Source: Massilia forsythiae (GTDB lineage Bacteria > Pseudomonadota > Gammaproteobacteria > Burkholderiales > Burkholderiaceae_D). Taken from it: 64,000 nt of DNA. The stretch is taken from positions 5,828,001 to 5,892,000 of the forward strand of contig NZ_CP051685.1 of assembly GCF_012849555.1 (NCBI RefSeq). The letters run 5' to 3'. A program made the translations under genes and the position numbers. Positions within the stretch are counted from its first letter, which is position 1; the number at the start of each line of letters is the position of its first letter. Under the pieces are notes generated by a model. That model had not been told where the DNA came from and searched no databases. It was given only the letters and a program-made list of their open reading frames with translations. Of the stretch, positions 1-8,150 are shown piece by piece.

Positions 1-733
1 GGAACGGGATCATAGCGTCGTCTTCGGCAAAGCCGGCCAGGCGCAGCGGAATGCGCGCCAGCGGCAGCCAGGCGCCATCGCCCTCCGGCTGTACCCAGGC
101 GCCGGCGCAGCGCAGGAACAGCGCATCGACAAAGGCGGCGCGCAGCGAGGCTTCGCCGTCGGCGAACAGGCGCAAGGTCGGCGGCAGCAGCGCCGGCAAA
201 CCGGCGTGGGCGCCGCCGGCCTGCTCGATCGTGATGGCGATGCCGCTGCCGGCCCCGCGCGGCAGGCGCAGCGCGCGCGGCGGCGCCAGCAGCGGCGCCC
301 ACGCCACCCGGCTCACCTTCAAGGGCGCCAGCACCACGTCGTAGACGGTGCGGAACAGGCAGATGTTGTCGCGCTCGGCGCTGGTGCGTAGCATGGTGCC
401 GCGCGCCAGCATCGACGGCGTTTCCGGAATCTCGGCCTGGTCGCGATAGCCCACCTGAACCACGGTATGCGAGGGCAAGGGACGCAGGTAATGCGGATAC
501 AGGCTTTCCAGCAGCGATTCGGTGAACTTCGGATAATCGTCGTCGAGGCGCTTCTTGATGCGTGCGCTCATCAGGGCCACCGACTGGATCAGGCGCGCCA
601 CGCTGGGGTCGTCGTAGCTGTCGCCGGACAGGTGCAGTTCGCCGGCGGGCTTCGGATAGCGGGCGCGGAACTCGCGTGCGAACTGGCCGAACAGGCCCAG
701 TTCTTCCTCGTAATAACGCAGCAGCTCGTCCAT
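1..733 (-). CDS. tssF: Type VI secretion baseplate subunit TssF (5' part)
   Basis: This is the N-terminal ~244 residues of TssF (VasA/ImpG); the gene runs off the left edge. TssF builds the wedge of the type VI secretion baseplate together with TssG, TssE and TssK in the cytoplasm. The visible start reads MDELLRYYEEELGLFGQFA, followed by DYPKFTESLLESLYPHYLRP, which is the conserved opening of the family. The ATG at 733-731 has a good SD (AGGTGG) a few bases upstream. TssG would be expected just outside the window to the left. The neighbour on the right is a divergent glutathione transferase, so tssF either begins a transcript or follows a promoter in 734-892. Confidence 0.93.
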   Translation of the reverse strand, partial: MDELLRYYEEELGLFGQFAREFRARYPKPAGELHLSGDSYDDPSVARLIQSVALMSARIKKRLDDDYPKFTESLLESLYPHYLRPLPSHTVVQVGYRDQAEIPETPSMLARGTMLRTSAERDNICLFRTVYDVVLAPLKVSRVAWAPLLAPPRALRLPRGAGSGIAITIEQAGGAHAGLPALLPPTLRLFADGEASLRAAFVDALFLRCAGAWVQPEGDGAWLPLARIPLRLAGFAEDDAMIPF

Positions 734-892
734 GTGTTCCACCTGTAATTGCTCAAAACCAATGTCTATGCTCCCACCCGCGCCTTGTCGATACCTTGCG
801 GACCATCAATACCCGGTCCGCGCCGCTGCCGTGCAGGGCATCGGCGCCGGCGCTGTTACCATCGGGTGACACCCATCGCAAAGGAGCGATCC

Positions 893-1594
893 ATGACTGA
901 CCTGAGCAATTTCCCGGTAACACGTAAATGGCCGCCGCATCACCCGGAGCGCCTGCAGCTGTATTCGATGACCACGCCCAACGGCGTCAAGGCGGCGATC
1001 ATGCTGGAAGAGATCGGCCTGCCCTACGAGGCGCACCGCGTGTCGTTCGAAGCCAACGAGCAGACCTCGCCGGAATTCCTGGCGCTGAACCCGAACAACA
1101 AGATCCCCGCCATCCTCGATCCGGACGGCCCCGGCGGCGAGCCGCTGGCGCTGTTTGAGTCCGGCGCCATCCTGCTGTACCTGGCCGAAAAGACCGGCAA
1201 GCTGCTGCCCACCGATCCGGCGGCGCGCTATGAGACCATCCAGTGGGTGATGTTCCAGGTGGGCGGCATCGGCCCGATGTTCGGCCAGCTCGGCTTCTAC
1301 CTGAAATTCGCCGGCAAGGACTGGGAAGACAAGCGCCCGCGCGACCGCTACGTGGGCGAGGCCAAGCGCCTGCTGGGCGTGCTGGACAAGCGGCTGCAGG
1401 GACGCGAATGGATCATGGGCGGCGAGTACACGATCGCCGACGTCATCACCTTCACCTGGGTGAACGCGCTGCGCAGCATGCCGGAGGCAAAAGGCTTGAT
1501 CGACGTGGGCGATTATCCGGAGGTGAACCGAGTGGTGGATGTGTTCCTGCAGCGGCCGGCGGTGGTCAGGGGCCTGAAAATACCGGCTGCCTGA
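893..1594 (+). CDS. Glutathione S-transferase, YfcG/Nu-class-like
   Basis: A 233-residue cytosolic glutathione transferase. The N-terminal thioredoxin-like half carries SMTTPNGVKAAIMLEEIGLPY, with the Thr-Pro-Asn motif seen in YfcG/YghU-type enzymes, then NPNNKIPAI (cis-proline) and FESGAILLYLAEK (glutathione-binding Glu-Ser). The C-terminal half is helical (YTIADVITFTWV). Nu-class enzymes bind oxidised glutathione and act as disulfide-bond reductases; that specificity is inferred from family resemblance. The ATG at 893 is preceded by AAGGAG at 880-885, so an in-frame upstream extension is unlikely. It appears to be transcribed alone. Confidence 0.9.
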   Translation: MTDLSNFPVTRKWPPHHPERLQLYSMTTPNGVKAAIMLEEIGLPYEAHRVSFEANEQTSPEFLALNPNNKIPAILDPDGPGGEPLALFESGAILLYLAEKTGKLLPTDPAARYETIQWVMFQVGGIGPMFGQLGFYLKFAGKDWEDKRPRDRYVGEAKRLLGVLDKRLQGREWIMGGEYTIADVITFTWVNALRSMPEAKGLIDVGDYPEVNRVVDVFLQRPAVVRGLKIPAA

Positions 1595-1676
1595 ATACCG
1601 TCATCCCCGGCATTGCCGAGAACGACTTCCCGCGCAGGCGCACTACTGTCAAAGATAGTATTGCTGGCCTAAAAAC

Positions 1677-1802
1677 CGTCGTCCCCGCGCAGGCGGGGAT
1701 CCATGCTGAGGTTCCGGAGTCCGCATGTGGAAACACCCGGGTACTTCCAAGATAACGATGCTGGTTGCTCAGCATGGGTCCCCGCCTCCGCGGGGACGAC
1801 GG
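1677..1802. repeat. REP doublet (REPIN-like) with inverted CCCCGC...GCGGGG arms
   Basis: Two ~34-bp hairpin-forming copies face each other. The left copy (1677-1710) contains CCCCGCGCAGGCGGGGAT and ends in CCATGCTGAG. The right copy (1768-1802) begins CTCAGCATGGGTCCCCGCC and ends in GCGGGGACGACGG, the reverse complement apart from a few bases. A weaker related half lies at 1600-1650. It sits between the stops of the convergent transferase and dehydrogenase genes, where it may also serve as a transcription terminator. Repeats of this form are dispersed in many Oxalobacteraceae and Burkholderiales; copies elsewhere in this genome cannot be seen from here. Confidence 0.75.
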
Positions 1803-1816
1803 AAATACGGCCGGAT

Positions 1817-2545
1817 TCAGCCCAGCGACCGCAAATCCGCCACCACCTCGTCCCCGAACCCGGCGCCGAGCAGGTAATCCACCAGGCGCTCGGCGCACTC
1901 GTCCGGATCGACCAGGCTGCCGGTTTCCTTCAACTCGACGAAGCGGCTGCGCATCGGAAAGTTCGCCTCGGGCGTATCGCGGATCTCGGCCTGCATGCCG
2001 GTGTCGATCACGCCCGGCGCCAGGCTGCAGATCTTGATGTCGGGGGCGCCGTCCAGCGTCACCGCGCGTGCGTGCTGGTCGAGCGCGGCCTTGGTGCCGC
2101 AATACACGCTCCAGCCGGGATAGGCATTGCGCCCGGCGCCGCTGGAGATGTGCAGGATGCGCCGCTGCGCGCCGCCGCTGGCGCGCGCCACCGCGGCCGA
2201 CAGCGCCAGCGGCGCCGCCACGTTCAGCGTCACCGCGCGCAGCACCGCTGCCGGGTCCTGCTGGTCGAGCGGACCGACCGGGCTGACCATGCCGGCATTG
2301 TTCAGCAGCAGCACGGCGCCGGTGCCGTCCAGGTAGTCCTTGAGGATGCCGTCCGCCAGCCACGCCGCCAGCGCAGCGCCGTCGGCCAGGTCCAGCTCGA
2401 CCTCCTCGAACAACGCCGGATAGGCGCGCGCCAGCTCGGGTGCGCGGCTGCGCGCAAGGCCCATCACCGGCACGCCGCGCGCCAGCAGGTTGTGCGCCAG
2501 GGCGGCGCCGAGGCCCTTGGTATGGCCGGTAACGATCGCTTTCAT
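1817..2545 (-). CDS. Short-chain dehydrogenase/reductase
   Basis: A 242-residue classical SDR using NAD(P)H. It shows the Rossmann glycine motif TGHTKGLG at residues 5-12, NNAG in the central strand, a catalytic Ser in HISSGAGRNAYPGWSVYCGTK followed by the YxxxK pair, and LAPGVIDTG after the active site. The sequence resembles YueD/sepiapterin-reductase-like SDRs, but the substrate is unknown. The ATG at 2545 follows an AGGAG site; the longer frame upstream has no SD. It lies downstream of the two pirins on the same strand, separated from them by a hairpin repeat. Confidence 0.88.
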   Translation of the reverse strand: MKAIVTGHTKGLGAALAHNLLARGVPVMGLARSRAPELARAYPALFEEVELDLADGAALAAWLADGILKDYLDGTGAVLLLNNAGMVSPVGPLDQQDPAAVLRAVTLNVAAPLALSAAVARASGGAQRRILHISSGAGRNAYPGWSVYCGTKAALDQHARAVTLDGAPDIKICSLAPGVIDTGMQAEIRDTPEANFPMRSRFVELKETGSLVDPDECAERLVDYLLGAGFGDEVVADLRSLG

Positions 2546-2643
2546 GCTGGTCTCCTGGTGACGGCCGCCATCGGCGCGCGCAATCGCATGGTAGCGCAGG
2601 CGGGTGCCGTCCACCAAACGCCATGCAACCCAAGACATGCATC

Positions 2644-2717
2644 AAACCGGGGTCAGAGCCCGAATTTGGGCAAGTTCCAGATGGTCATTTCCAAAAATCG
2701 GGCTCTGACCCCGGTTT
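2644..2717. repeat. Inverted repeat, GGGGTCAGAGCCCG family
   Basis: A perfect 20-bp inverted repeat: AAACCGGGGTCAGAGCCCGA at 2644-2663 and its reverse complement at 2698-2717, with a 34-base loop. This looks like one REPIN unit of the GGGGTCAGA type, which in betaproteobacteria is often linked to REP-associated tyrosine transposases; no such transposase lies in the window. It lies between the stop of one pirin gene and the start of the dehydrogenase, so the hairpin could attenuate read-through. Confidence 0.8.
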
Positions 2718-2725
2718 GCGCGTGA

Positions 2726-3670
2726 TCATGGGTAGTGCACGGGGCGGCCCGGGGTGTCGGGCAGCGGGATGAATTCGGTCTCGCCCGGCACCGGTGCGAA
2801 GCGCATGGCGCGCCAGTCTGCGCGTGCCTGCTCGATGCGCTCTTCCGAGCTGGAGACGAAGTTCCAGCTCAGGTAGCGCGGGCCGTCCATCGCATCGCCG
2901 CCGAGCAGCATCACGCGCGCGCCGGCGTGGCTGCCCACCGTGACGCGCGCGCCCGGTTTCAGCACCAGCAGCTGGCCGGCGTCGAACGCGCCGTCGCGGC
3001 CCAGGTCGAGCCGGCCTTCGACCACGTACACGGCCTGCTCGGGGTAGTCGGCCGGCAGGCCCAGGCGCGCGCCCGGCGCCAGCACCAGGTCGACGTAGAA
3101 CATGGGCGAGGCCACCGGCACCGGCGCGCGCTTGCCGAAGTATTCGCCGGCGACGACGCGCGCCGTGACGCCCTCGCCTTCGATCAGCGGTAACGCGTCC
3201 GCGCCGACATGCGTGAAGGCGGGCTCGCTTTCTTCCTGCGCCTGCGGCAGCGCCACCCAGCACTGCAGGCCGGACAGGGTCGACCCGGCCGCACGCTGGC
3301 CCGCGCCGGTGCGCTCGGAATGGACGATGCCCTTCCCCGCCGTCATCCAGTTGACCTCGCCCGGCTTGATGTCCTGCACCGTGCCCAGGCTGTCGCGGTG
3401 CGAGATCTCGCCGGACAGCAGGTAGGTGACGGTCGCCAGGCCGATGTGCGGATGCGGACGCACGTCGATGCCGCGCCCCGGCTGGAACACGTGCGGCCCC
3501 ATCTGGTCGAGGAACACGAAGGGTCCGACCATGCGGCGCTCGCGGTGCGGCAGCGCGCGCCGCACTTCGAAGCCGTCGCCGAGGTCGTGGATGCGCGGCA
3601 CCACGACCGTTTCCAGCATCGCGTCGTGGTCGTCATGATGGTCTTGCCGGTTCTGGTCTTGCGCTGTCAT
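2726..3670 (-). CDS. Pirin family bicupin protein
   Basis: A 314-residue pirin. The N-terminal cupin has the metal site typical of the family: His residues in RPHPHIGLATVTYL, HRDS, and MTAGKGIVHSER with the Glu ligand. The C-terminal cupin contains the alanine/proline-rich YVDLVLAPGA region. Bacterial pirins are iron proteins, some with quercetin 2,3-dioxygenase activity, and others are redox-linked regulators; the true activity here is unknown. The short His/Asp-rich N-terminus (QDHHDDHD) may bind metal. The ATG at 3670 has GGAGAC upstream. It follows a second pirin by 37 bases, suggesting one transcript. Confidence 0.92.
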   Translation of the reverse strand: MTAQDQNRQDHHDDHDAMLETVVVPRIHDLGDGFEVRRALPHRERRMVGPFVFLDQMGPHVFQPGRGIDVRPHPHIGLATVTYLLSGEISHRDSLGTVQDIKPGEVNWMTAGKGIVHSERTGAGQRAAGSTLSGLQCWVALPQAQEESEPAFTHVGADALPLIEGEGVTARVVAGEYFGKRAPVPVASPMFYVDLVLAPGARLGLPADYPEQAVYVVEGRLDLGRDGAFDAGQLLVLKPGARVTVGSHAGARVMLLGGDAMDGPRYLSWNFVSSSEERIEQARADWRAMRFAPVPGETEFIPLPDTPGRPVHYP

Positions 3671-3707
3671 GGTCGTGTCTCCGATGGGGCAGTCCTGGAT
3701 GGATACG

Positions 3708-4409
3708 TTATGCCGGCAGGTCGAACAGCAGCACTTCGGCATCCTGCGCGCCGCCGAGCGTGACGGCCGCTTCGTCCGCCACGTGCACCGCGTCGCCCGC
3801 CGCCAGCGCCGCGCCGTTCGCCACCACGCTGCCGCGCACCACCTGCACATAGGCCTGGCGGCCGGCGGCCAACGGATGTTCGACCCGGTCGTCGCCGTCG
3901 AGCACGGTGGCGAACAGCGCCGCGTCCTGGCGCAGCGTCACCGAGCCGTCGCGGCCGTCGTTTGATGCCACCAGGCGCAGCCGGCCTTTCTTCGAGGCGG
4001 CATCGAAATGCTTTTCCTCGTAGCCCGGCGCGCCGCCGGCCGCGGCCGGCACGATCCAGATCTGCAGGAAGTGCACCGGCGCCGTCTTCGAATGATTGTA
4101 CTCGCTGTGCGTGACGCCCCTGCCGGCGCTCATGCGCTGCACGTCGCCCGGGCGCAGCACCGAGCCGTTGCCCATGCTGTCCTTGTGTTCGAGCGCGCCG
4201 TCCAGCACGTACGAGATGATTTCCATGCTCTGGTGGCTGTGCGGATCGAAACCGCGCCCCGCCGCCACGCGGTCCTCGTTGATCACGCGCAGCGGGCCGA
4301 CCTGCATGTGCGCCGGATCGTAGTAATTTCCGAACGAAAAGGTGTGCTGCGAGTGCAGCCAGCCGAAATCGGCGAGACCGCGTTCCTGGCTTTTACGGAC
4401 GTTCAGCAT
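3708..4409 (-). CDS. Pirin family protein, YhhW-like
   Basis: A 233-residue pirin resembling E. coli YhhW, a quercetinase. The metal-binding cupin shows FDPHSHQSMEIISYVLDGALEH and MSAGRGVTHSEYNHS, with the His/His/His/Glu set. The N-terminal LNVRKSQERGLADFGWLHSQHTFSFGNYYDP is diagnostic for this subgroup. The ATG at 4409 follows AAGGAG. It is the first gene of a likely pirin-pirin transcript and is divergent from a LysR regulator at 4561, which is a candidate controller. Confidence 0.92.
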   Translation of the reverse strand: MLNVRKSQERGLADFGWLHSQHTFSFGNYYDPAHMQVGPLRVINEDRVAAGRGFDPHSHQSMEIISYVLDGALEHKDSMGNGSVLRPGDVQRMSAGRGVTHSEYNHSKTAPVHFLQIWIVPAAAGGAPGYEEKHFDAASKKGRLRLVASNDGRDGSVTLRQDAALFATVLDGDDRVEHPLAAGRQAYVQVVRGSVVANGAALAAGDAVHVADEAAVTLGGAQDAEVLLFDLPA

Positions 4410-4492
4410 GGGGATTCTCCTTGTAGGCGCGTTTGCATGAACCGAATTATCGACGCTCCCGGGCAAAACAAAAAACGAGTTATTTCATTTGC

Positions 4493-4512
4493 TATCGTCG
4501 ATTTTTTCGATA
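4493..4512. promoter_or_regulatory. Candidate LysR-type operator between pirin and LysR genes
   Basis: The 151-base gap between the divergent starts (4409 and 4561) contains TATCG at 4493-4497 and its complement CGATA at 4508-4512. A second nested TCGA pair lies inside, giving an imperfect dyad of about 20 bp in an AT-rich stretch. The position and symmetry fit an autoregulatory LysR binding site that also controls the pirin genes. This is inferred from pattern only. Confidence 0.45.
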
Positions 4513-4560
4513 CCATGCCAGCTGCCTTCGTTCCCATCTTTCGCTTCTCGCCTCCCAAGC

Positions 4561-5487
4561 ATGCTCAAGCTCAGCCTCGACGCCCTGCTCACCCTGGACG
4601 CCATCGCCCGCCGCGGCAGCTTCTCGGCCGCCGCCCGCGAACTGTTCCGGGTACCCTCCACCATCTCGTACACGGTGTCCAAGCTGGAGGAAGACCTGGG
4701 CGTGCAGTTGTTCGAGCGCTTCGGCCCGCGCGTAGCGCTCACCGCCGCCGGCGAGGAATTGCTGAAGGAAGGCCGCTACCTGCTCAAGGCGGCCGGCGAC
4801 CTGGAAAGCCGGGTGCGGCGGGTGGCATCCGGCTGGGAGACGGAATTCGCGATCGGCATCGATTCGGCGCTGTCGCCGCTCGGCCTGCAGGACGACATCC
4901 GCGCCTTTTACGAAGTCGCCGACCAGACCCGGCTGCGCATCGTCAGGGAAGCGCTGTCCGGCACCTGGGAAAGCCTGCTCGACCGCCGCGCCGATTTGCT
5001 GGTGGGCGCGGCCGGCGAAGGGCCGCCCGGCGGCGGCTACATCGCCGAGCCGCTGGGCACGATGGCCTTCGTGTTCGTGGTGGCGCCGTCGCACCCGCTG
5101 GCAGCCGTGCGCCACCGGCTCGACAAGTCGGACCTGGCGCCCTACCGCGCGGTGTCGGTGGCGGATTCGGTGCGCACGCTGCAGGCGCGCACGGTGGGGT
5201 TATTGTTCGGCCAGGACACCTTGAGCGTGCCGGACATGCAGACCAAGCACGCCTTCCAGCTGGCCGGCCTGGGTTTCGGCTTCCTCCCGGAAGCCTGGGC
5301 GCGCGCCGACATCGCCGCTGGACGGCTGCTGGCAAAGGCGGTGGAAGAGCCGAAACCGGACGAGACCCTGTACCTGGCCTGGCGCACCGGAGAAGAAGGC
5401 GCCGCGCTGCGCTGGTGGCGCGAACGCATGCGCAGCGCCCCGCCGCTGGCGCGCATGCTGGCGCTGCAGCCGCCGGCCGGCGGCTGA
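4561..5487 (+). CDS. LysR family transcriptional regulator
   Basis: A 308-residue LysR regulator. The winged HTH (residues 1-60) reads LDALLTLDAIARRGSFSAAA then PSTISYTVSKLEEDLGVQLF, followed by the periplasmic-binding-protein-like effector domain (FAIGIDSALSPL, LLVGAAGEG, FVVAPSHPLA, LAGLGFGFLPE). The start at 4561 gives the normal short N-terminus; an upstream in-frame start at 4489 would add residues unusual for the family and overlap the operator. It faces two pirin genes and probably regulates them, by the usual divergent LysR rule. Confidence 0.9.
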   Translation: MLKLSLDALLTLDAIARRGSFSAAARELFRVPSTISYTVSKLEEDLGVQLFERFGPRVALTAAGEELLKEGRYLLKAAGDLESRVRRVASGWETEFAIGIDSALSPLGLQDDIRAFYEVADQTRLRIVREALSGTWESLLDRRADLLVGAAGEGPPGGGYIAEPLGTMAFVFVVAPSHPLAAVRHRLDKSDLAPYRAVSVADSVRTLQARTVGLLFGQDTLSVPDMQTKHAFQLAGLGFGFLPEAWARADIAAGRLLAKAVEEPKPDETLYLAWRTGEEGAALRWWRERMRSAPPLARMLALQPPAGG

Positions 5488-5527
5488 GCAAGCGCCGCGG
5501 GCCGCAGCCTGCACAGGCGCCGGACGA

Positions 5528-5644
5528 TCACGTGCCGAACAGGCCCATCACCGCCATCGCCGGCGGCGGCGCGTGGGCCTTCAACAGCAGGCACATCGCG
5601 CTCATCAGCAGGCCCAGGCCGACGAACGTCAGGTAGAACTTCAT
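5528..5644 (-). CDS. Small membrane peptide, 38 residues
   Basis: A 38-codon gene with ATG at 5644 and an AGGAG SD seven bases upstream. The product begins MKFYLTFVGLGLLMSAMCLL and ends in a Pro/Ala-rich tail (HAPPPAMAVMGLFGT). One hydrophobic segment (residues 3-21) suggests an inner-membrane peptide. The function is unknown. Good SD spacing, a membrane-like composition and an isolated position support a real gene. Upstream (5714-5747) is a tandem TGTCAC/TGTCAT repeat that may be its regulatory site. Confidence 0.6.
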   Translation of the reverse strand: MKFYLTFVGLGLLMSAMCLLLKAHAPPPAMAVMGLFGT

Positions 5645-5713
5645 GCTTGCACTCCTCGGCGGCGGCCGGCGCTCCGGCTGGAAAACGCATCAACGCGCGA
5701 GCGGCGCGCCGCG

Positions 5714-5747
5714 ATGACAGCGTGACATCATATGACAGCGTGACAGC
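5714..5747 (-). promoter_or_regulatory. Tandem TGTCA repeats upstream of the small membrane gene
   Basis: Read on the minus strand, the region holds CTGTCACGCTGTCAT followed by a near-copy 18 bases on (TGTCACGCTGTCAT). Individual TGTCA half-sites are 8 and 10 bases apart, so they do not have the 11-base spacing of a PhoB box. They face the 38-residue gene starting at 5644. This is probably a binding site for an unidentified regulator; a mere tandem duplication is the alternative. Confidence 0.4.
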
Positions 5748-5926
5748 ATCTTATGACGCCACGGTGACGGCGCCACCTGTCGGAACGGTGCGTGACGCCG
5801 GCGCGACAAACGGTGACGCGCATTGATGCCGCGCGCGACGGGCTTACCGGATTCGCCTCCAACGCTGCCGCCCGCATAGCGGCGCCGGTGCCCCTGCCGC
5901 TGAGCGGCGCCGCACGGGCGCGCACC

Positions 5927-5960
5927 CTGTCACAATCCTGTCATCTCCGGCTTCTACAAT
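5927..5960 (+). promoter_or_regulatory. PhoB box and -10 element of ppk1
   Basis: CTGTCACAATCCTGTCAT at 5927-5944 is two CTGTCA(C/T) repeats with the 4-base spacer (11-base period) that defines a PhoB box. A TACAAT -10 hexamer follows at 5955-5960, ten bases further on, which is the spacing of class I PhoB-activated promoters where the box replaces the -35. It lies ~30 bases before the ppk1 ATG. The rest of the 5645-5990 gap holds only the TGTCA repeats described separately. Confidence 0.8.
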
Positions 5961-5990
5961 CTGTTATCACCAGTGAAATATTTTAGAAAA

Positions 5991-8150
5991 ATGGATGTGA
6001 AGTCGAAACCGGACGAGGGCGCCCAGCTGGACGACAACCCGGCGCTGTTCCTCAACCGTGAGCTGTCGCTGCTCGAATTCAACCGCCGCGTGCTGGAGCA
6101 GGCCGAAGACCCGGCGCTGCCGCTGCTGGAACGGTTGCGTTTCCTGTGCATCGTCAGCAGTAACCTGGACGAATTCTTCGAAGTGCGCGTGGCCAGCCTG
6201 CTGGCGCACCACCAGCAGGCCGGCACCGCCGCCCATGCCGACCCGGACTTCGACCTGGACGGCGCCAGCGCCGAATGCCGCCAGCTGATCGCGCGCCAGT
6301 ACGCGCTGCTGAACCAGGAAATCCTGCCGCGCCTGTCCGAGAACGGCATCCACCTGCTGCGCCGCGCCGACCGCAACGCTGCGCAAAAAGCCTGGGTAAA
6401 GCAGTATTTCGACCGCGAGGTACGACCGCTGCTGACGCCCGTGGGCCTGGATCCGGCGCACCCGTTCCCGCGCGTGATCAACAAGAGCCTGAACTTCATC
6501 GTCGAGCTGGCCGGAAAGGATGCCTTCGGGCGCGGCACCGGCATCGCCATCATGAAGGCGCCGCGCGTGCTGCCGCGCGTGATCCGCCTGCCGGACGAAC
6601 TCTCCGACAAGCCGGGCGCTTCGTATTGCCTGCTGTCGTCGGTGATCCAGGCGCACATGGCCGACCTGTTCACAGGGCGCGAGGTGGTGTCGTACTCGCA
6701 GTTCCGCGTCACCCGCAACAGCGACCTGTGGGTCGACGAGGAAGAAGTCAAGAATCTGCGCCAGGCGTTGCAGAGCGAACTGCACGGGCGCCAGTACGGC
6801 TTCGCGGTGCGCCTGGAAGTCGGGCGCGGCTGCCCGCGCCACCTGGCCGACTTCCTGCTCGACCAGTTCGCCATCGACCGCTCGCGCCTGTTCGCGGTGG
6901 ACGGCCCGGTCAACATGGGCCGCCTGCTGGAACTGGCCAGCGGCAGCACCCGCGCCGACCTGAAATTCGCGCCGTTCACGCCGGGCTTTCCGGCCAAGCT
7001 GTCCCAGCACCACGACATCTTCGCCGTGCTGGGGCGCCAGGACGTGCTGTTGCACCACCCGTTCCAGTCGTTCCAGCCGGTGATCGACTTCATCCGCTGC
7101 GCCGCCGCCGACGGCAACGTGGTGGCGATCAAGCAGACCATCTACCGCGCCGGCGCCAATTCCGAGCTGATGGAGGCGCTGATCAATGCCGCCCTGCGCG
7201 GCAAGGAAGTCACCGTCATCGTCGAGCTGATGGCGCGCTTCGACGAGGAAGCCAACATCAACTGGGCCGAGCGCCTGGAGGAAGCCGGCGCCCAGGTGGT
7301 GTACGGCGTGGTCGGCCTGAAAACCCACGCCAAGATGGCGCTGGTGCTGCGGCGCGAGCCGGGCGGCCTGCGCCGCTACGCCCACCTCGGCACCGGCAAC
7401 TACAACCCGACCACGGCGCGCCACTACAGCGACTTCGGGCTGCTGACGGCGGACCAGGCGCTCACCGCCGACGTCAACGAGGTCTTCATCCATTTGACGA
7501 GCCTGACGCGCCCGACCCAGCTCGACGCCATCTGGCTGGCGCCGTTCTCGCTGCAGAAGGAAGTGGTGCGCGCGATCCGCCACGAGGGCGCGATCGCCAA
7601 GGACGGCAAGCCGGCGCGCATCATCGCCAAGATGAATTCGCTGACCGACGAATCGGTGATCCGCGCGCTGTACGACGCCTCGAAGGACGGCGTGCGCATC
7701 GACCTGATCGTGCGCGGCGCCTGCGCCCTGCGCCCCGGCGTGCCGGGCCTGTCGGACAACATCCGGGTGCGCTCGATCGTCGGGCGCTTCCTGGAGCACA
7801 CGCGCGTCTTCTACTTCCGCAACAACCTGAAGCACGACGTCTACCTGAGCAGCGCCGACTGGATGAACCGCAACCTGTTCCGGCGGGTCGAAGTGGCGTT
7901 CCCGGTACGCGCGCCGGCGCTGAAGAAACGCGTGCTGCGCGAAGGGCTGCAGGTGTACCTGAAGGACAACGTCAACGCCTGGGAACTCGGCAGCGATGGC
8001 CGCTACCGCCGCCGCAAGCCGCGCGGCAGCCAGGCGCGCTTCAGCGCCCAGGCGGCGTTGATGGAAATGCTGGGCGCCGCCGGCGATGCCCACGCACACA
8101 ACAAGGAACCGGAAAATGGAACTGATTCTGTGGCGCCACGCCGAAGCTGA
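5991..8150 (+). CDS. ppk1: Polyphosphate kinase 1
   Basis: Makes long-chain polyphosphate from ATP (reversible). The ~719-residue protein has the PPK1 N-terminal domain (FLNRELSLLEFNRRVLEQAE, SNLDEFFEVRV), the head domain, and two PLD-like catalytic domains. KTHAKMALVLRR contains the autophosphorylated His, and YAHLGTGNYNPTTARHYSDF follows. A GTG at 5973 would add six residues, but neither start has a clear SD; the ATG at 5991 is preferred. The gene overlaps sixA by 35 bases and sits directly behind a PhoB box, so phosphate-starvation induction is expected. Confidence 0.96.
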   Translation: MDVKSKPDEGAQLDDNPALFLNRELSLLEFNRRVLEQAEDPALPLLERLRFLCIVSSNLDEFFEVRVASLLAHHQQAGTAAHADPDFDLDGASAECRQLIARQYALLNQEILPRLSENGIHLLRRADRNAAQKAWVKQYFDREVRPLLTPVGLDPAHPFPRVINKSLNFIVELAGKDAFGRGTGIAIMKAPRVLPRVIRLPDELSDKPGASYCLLSSVIQAHMADLFTGREVVSYSQFRVTRNSDLWVDEEEVKNLRQALQSELHGRQYGFAVRLEVGRGCPRHLADFLLDQFAIDRSRLFAVDGPVNMGRLLELASGSTRADLKFAPFTPGFPAKLSQHHDIFAVLGRQDVLLHHPFQSFQPVIDFIRCAAADGNVVAIKQTIYRAGANSELMEALINAALRGKEVTVIVELMARFDEEANINWAERLEEAGAQVVYGVVGLKTHAKMALVLRREPGGLRRYAHLGTGNYNPTTARHYSDFGLLTADQALTADVNEVFIHLTSLTRPTQLDAIWLAPFSLQKEVVRAIRHEGAIAKDGKPARIIAKMNSLTDESVIRALYDASKDGVRIDLIVRGACALRPGVPGLSDNIRVRSIVGRFLEHTRVFYFRNNLKHDVYLSSADWMNRNLFRRVEVAFPVRAPALKKRVLREGLQVYLKDNVNAWELGSDGRYRRRKPRGSQARFSAQAALMEMLGAAGDAHAHNKEPENGTDSVAPRRS

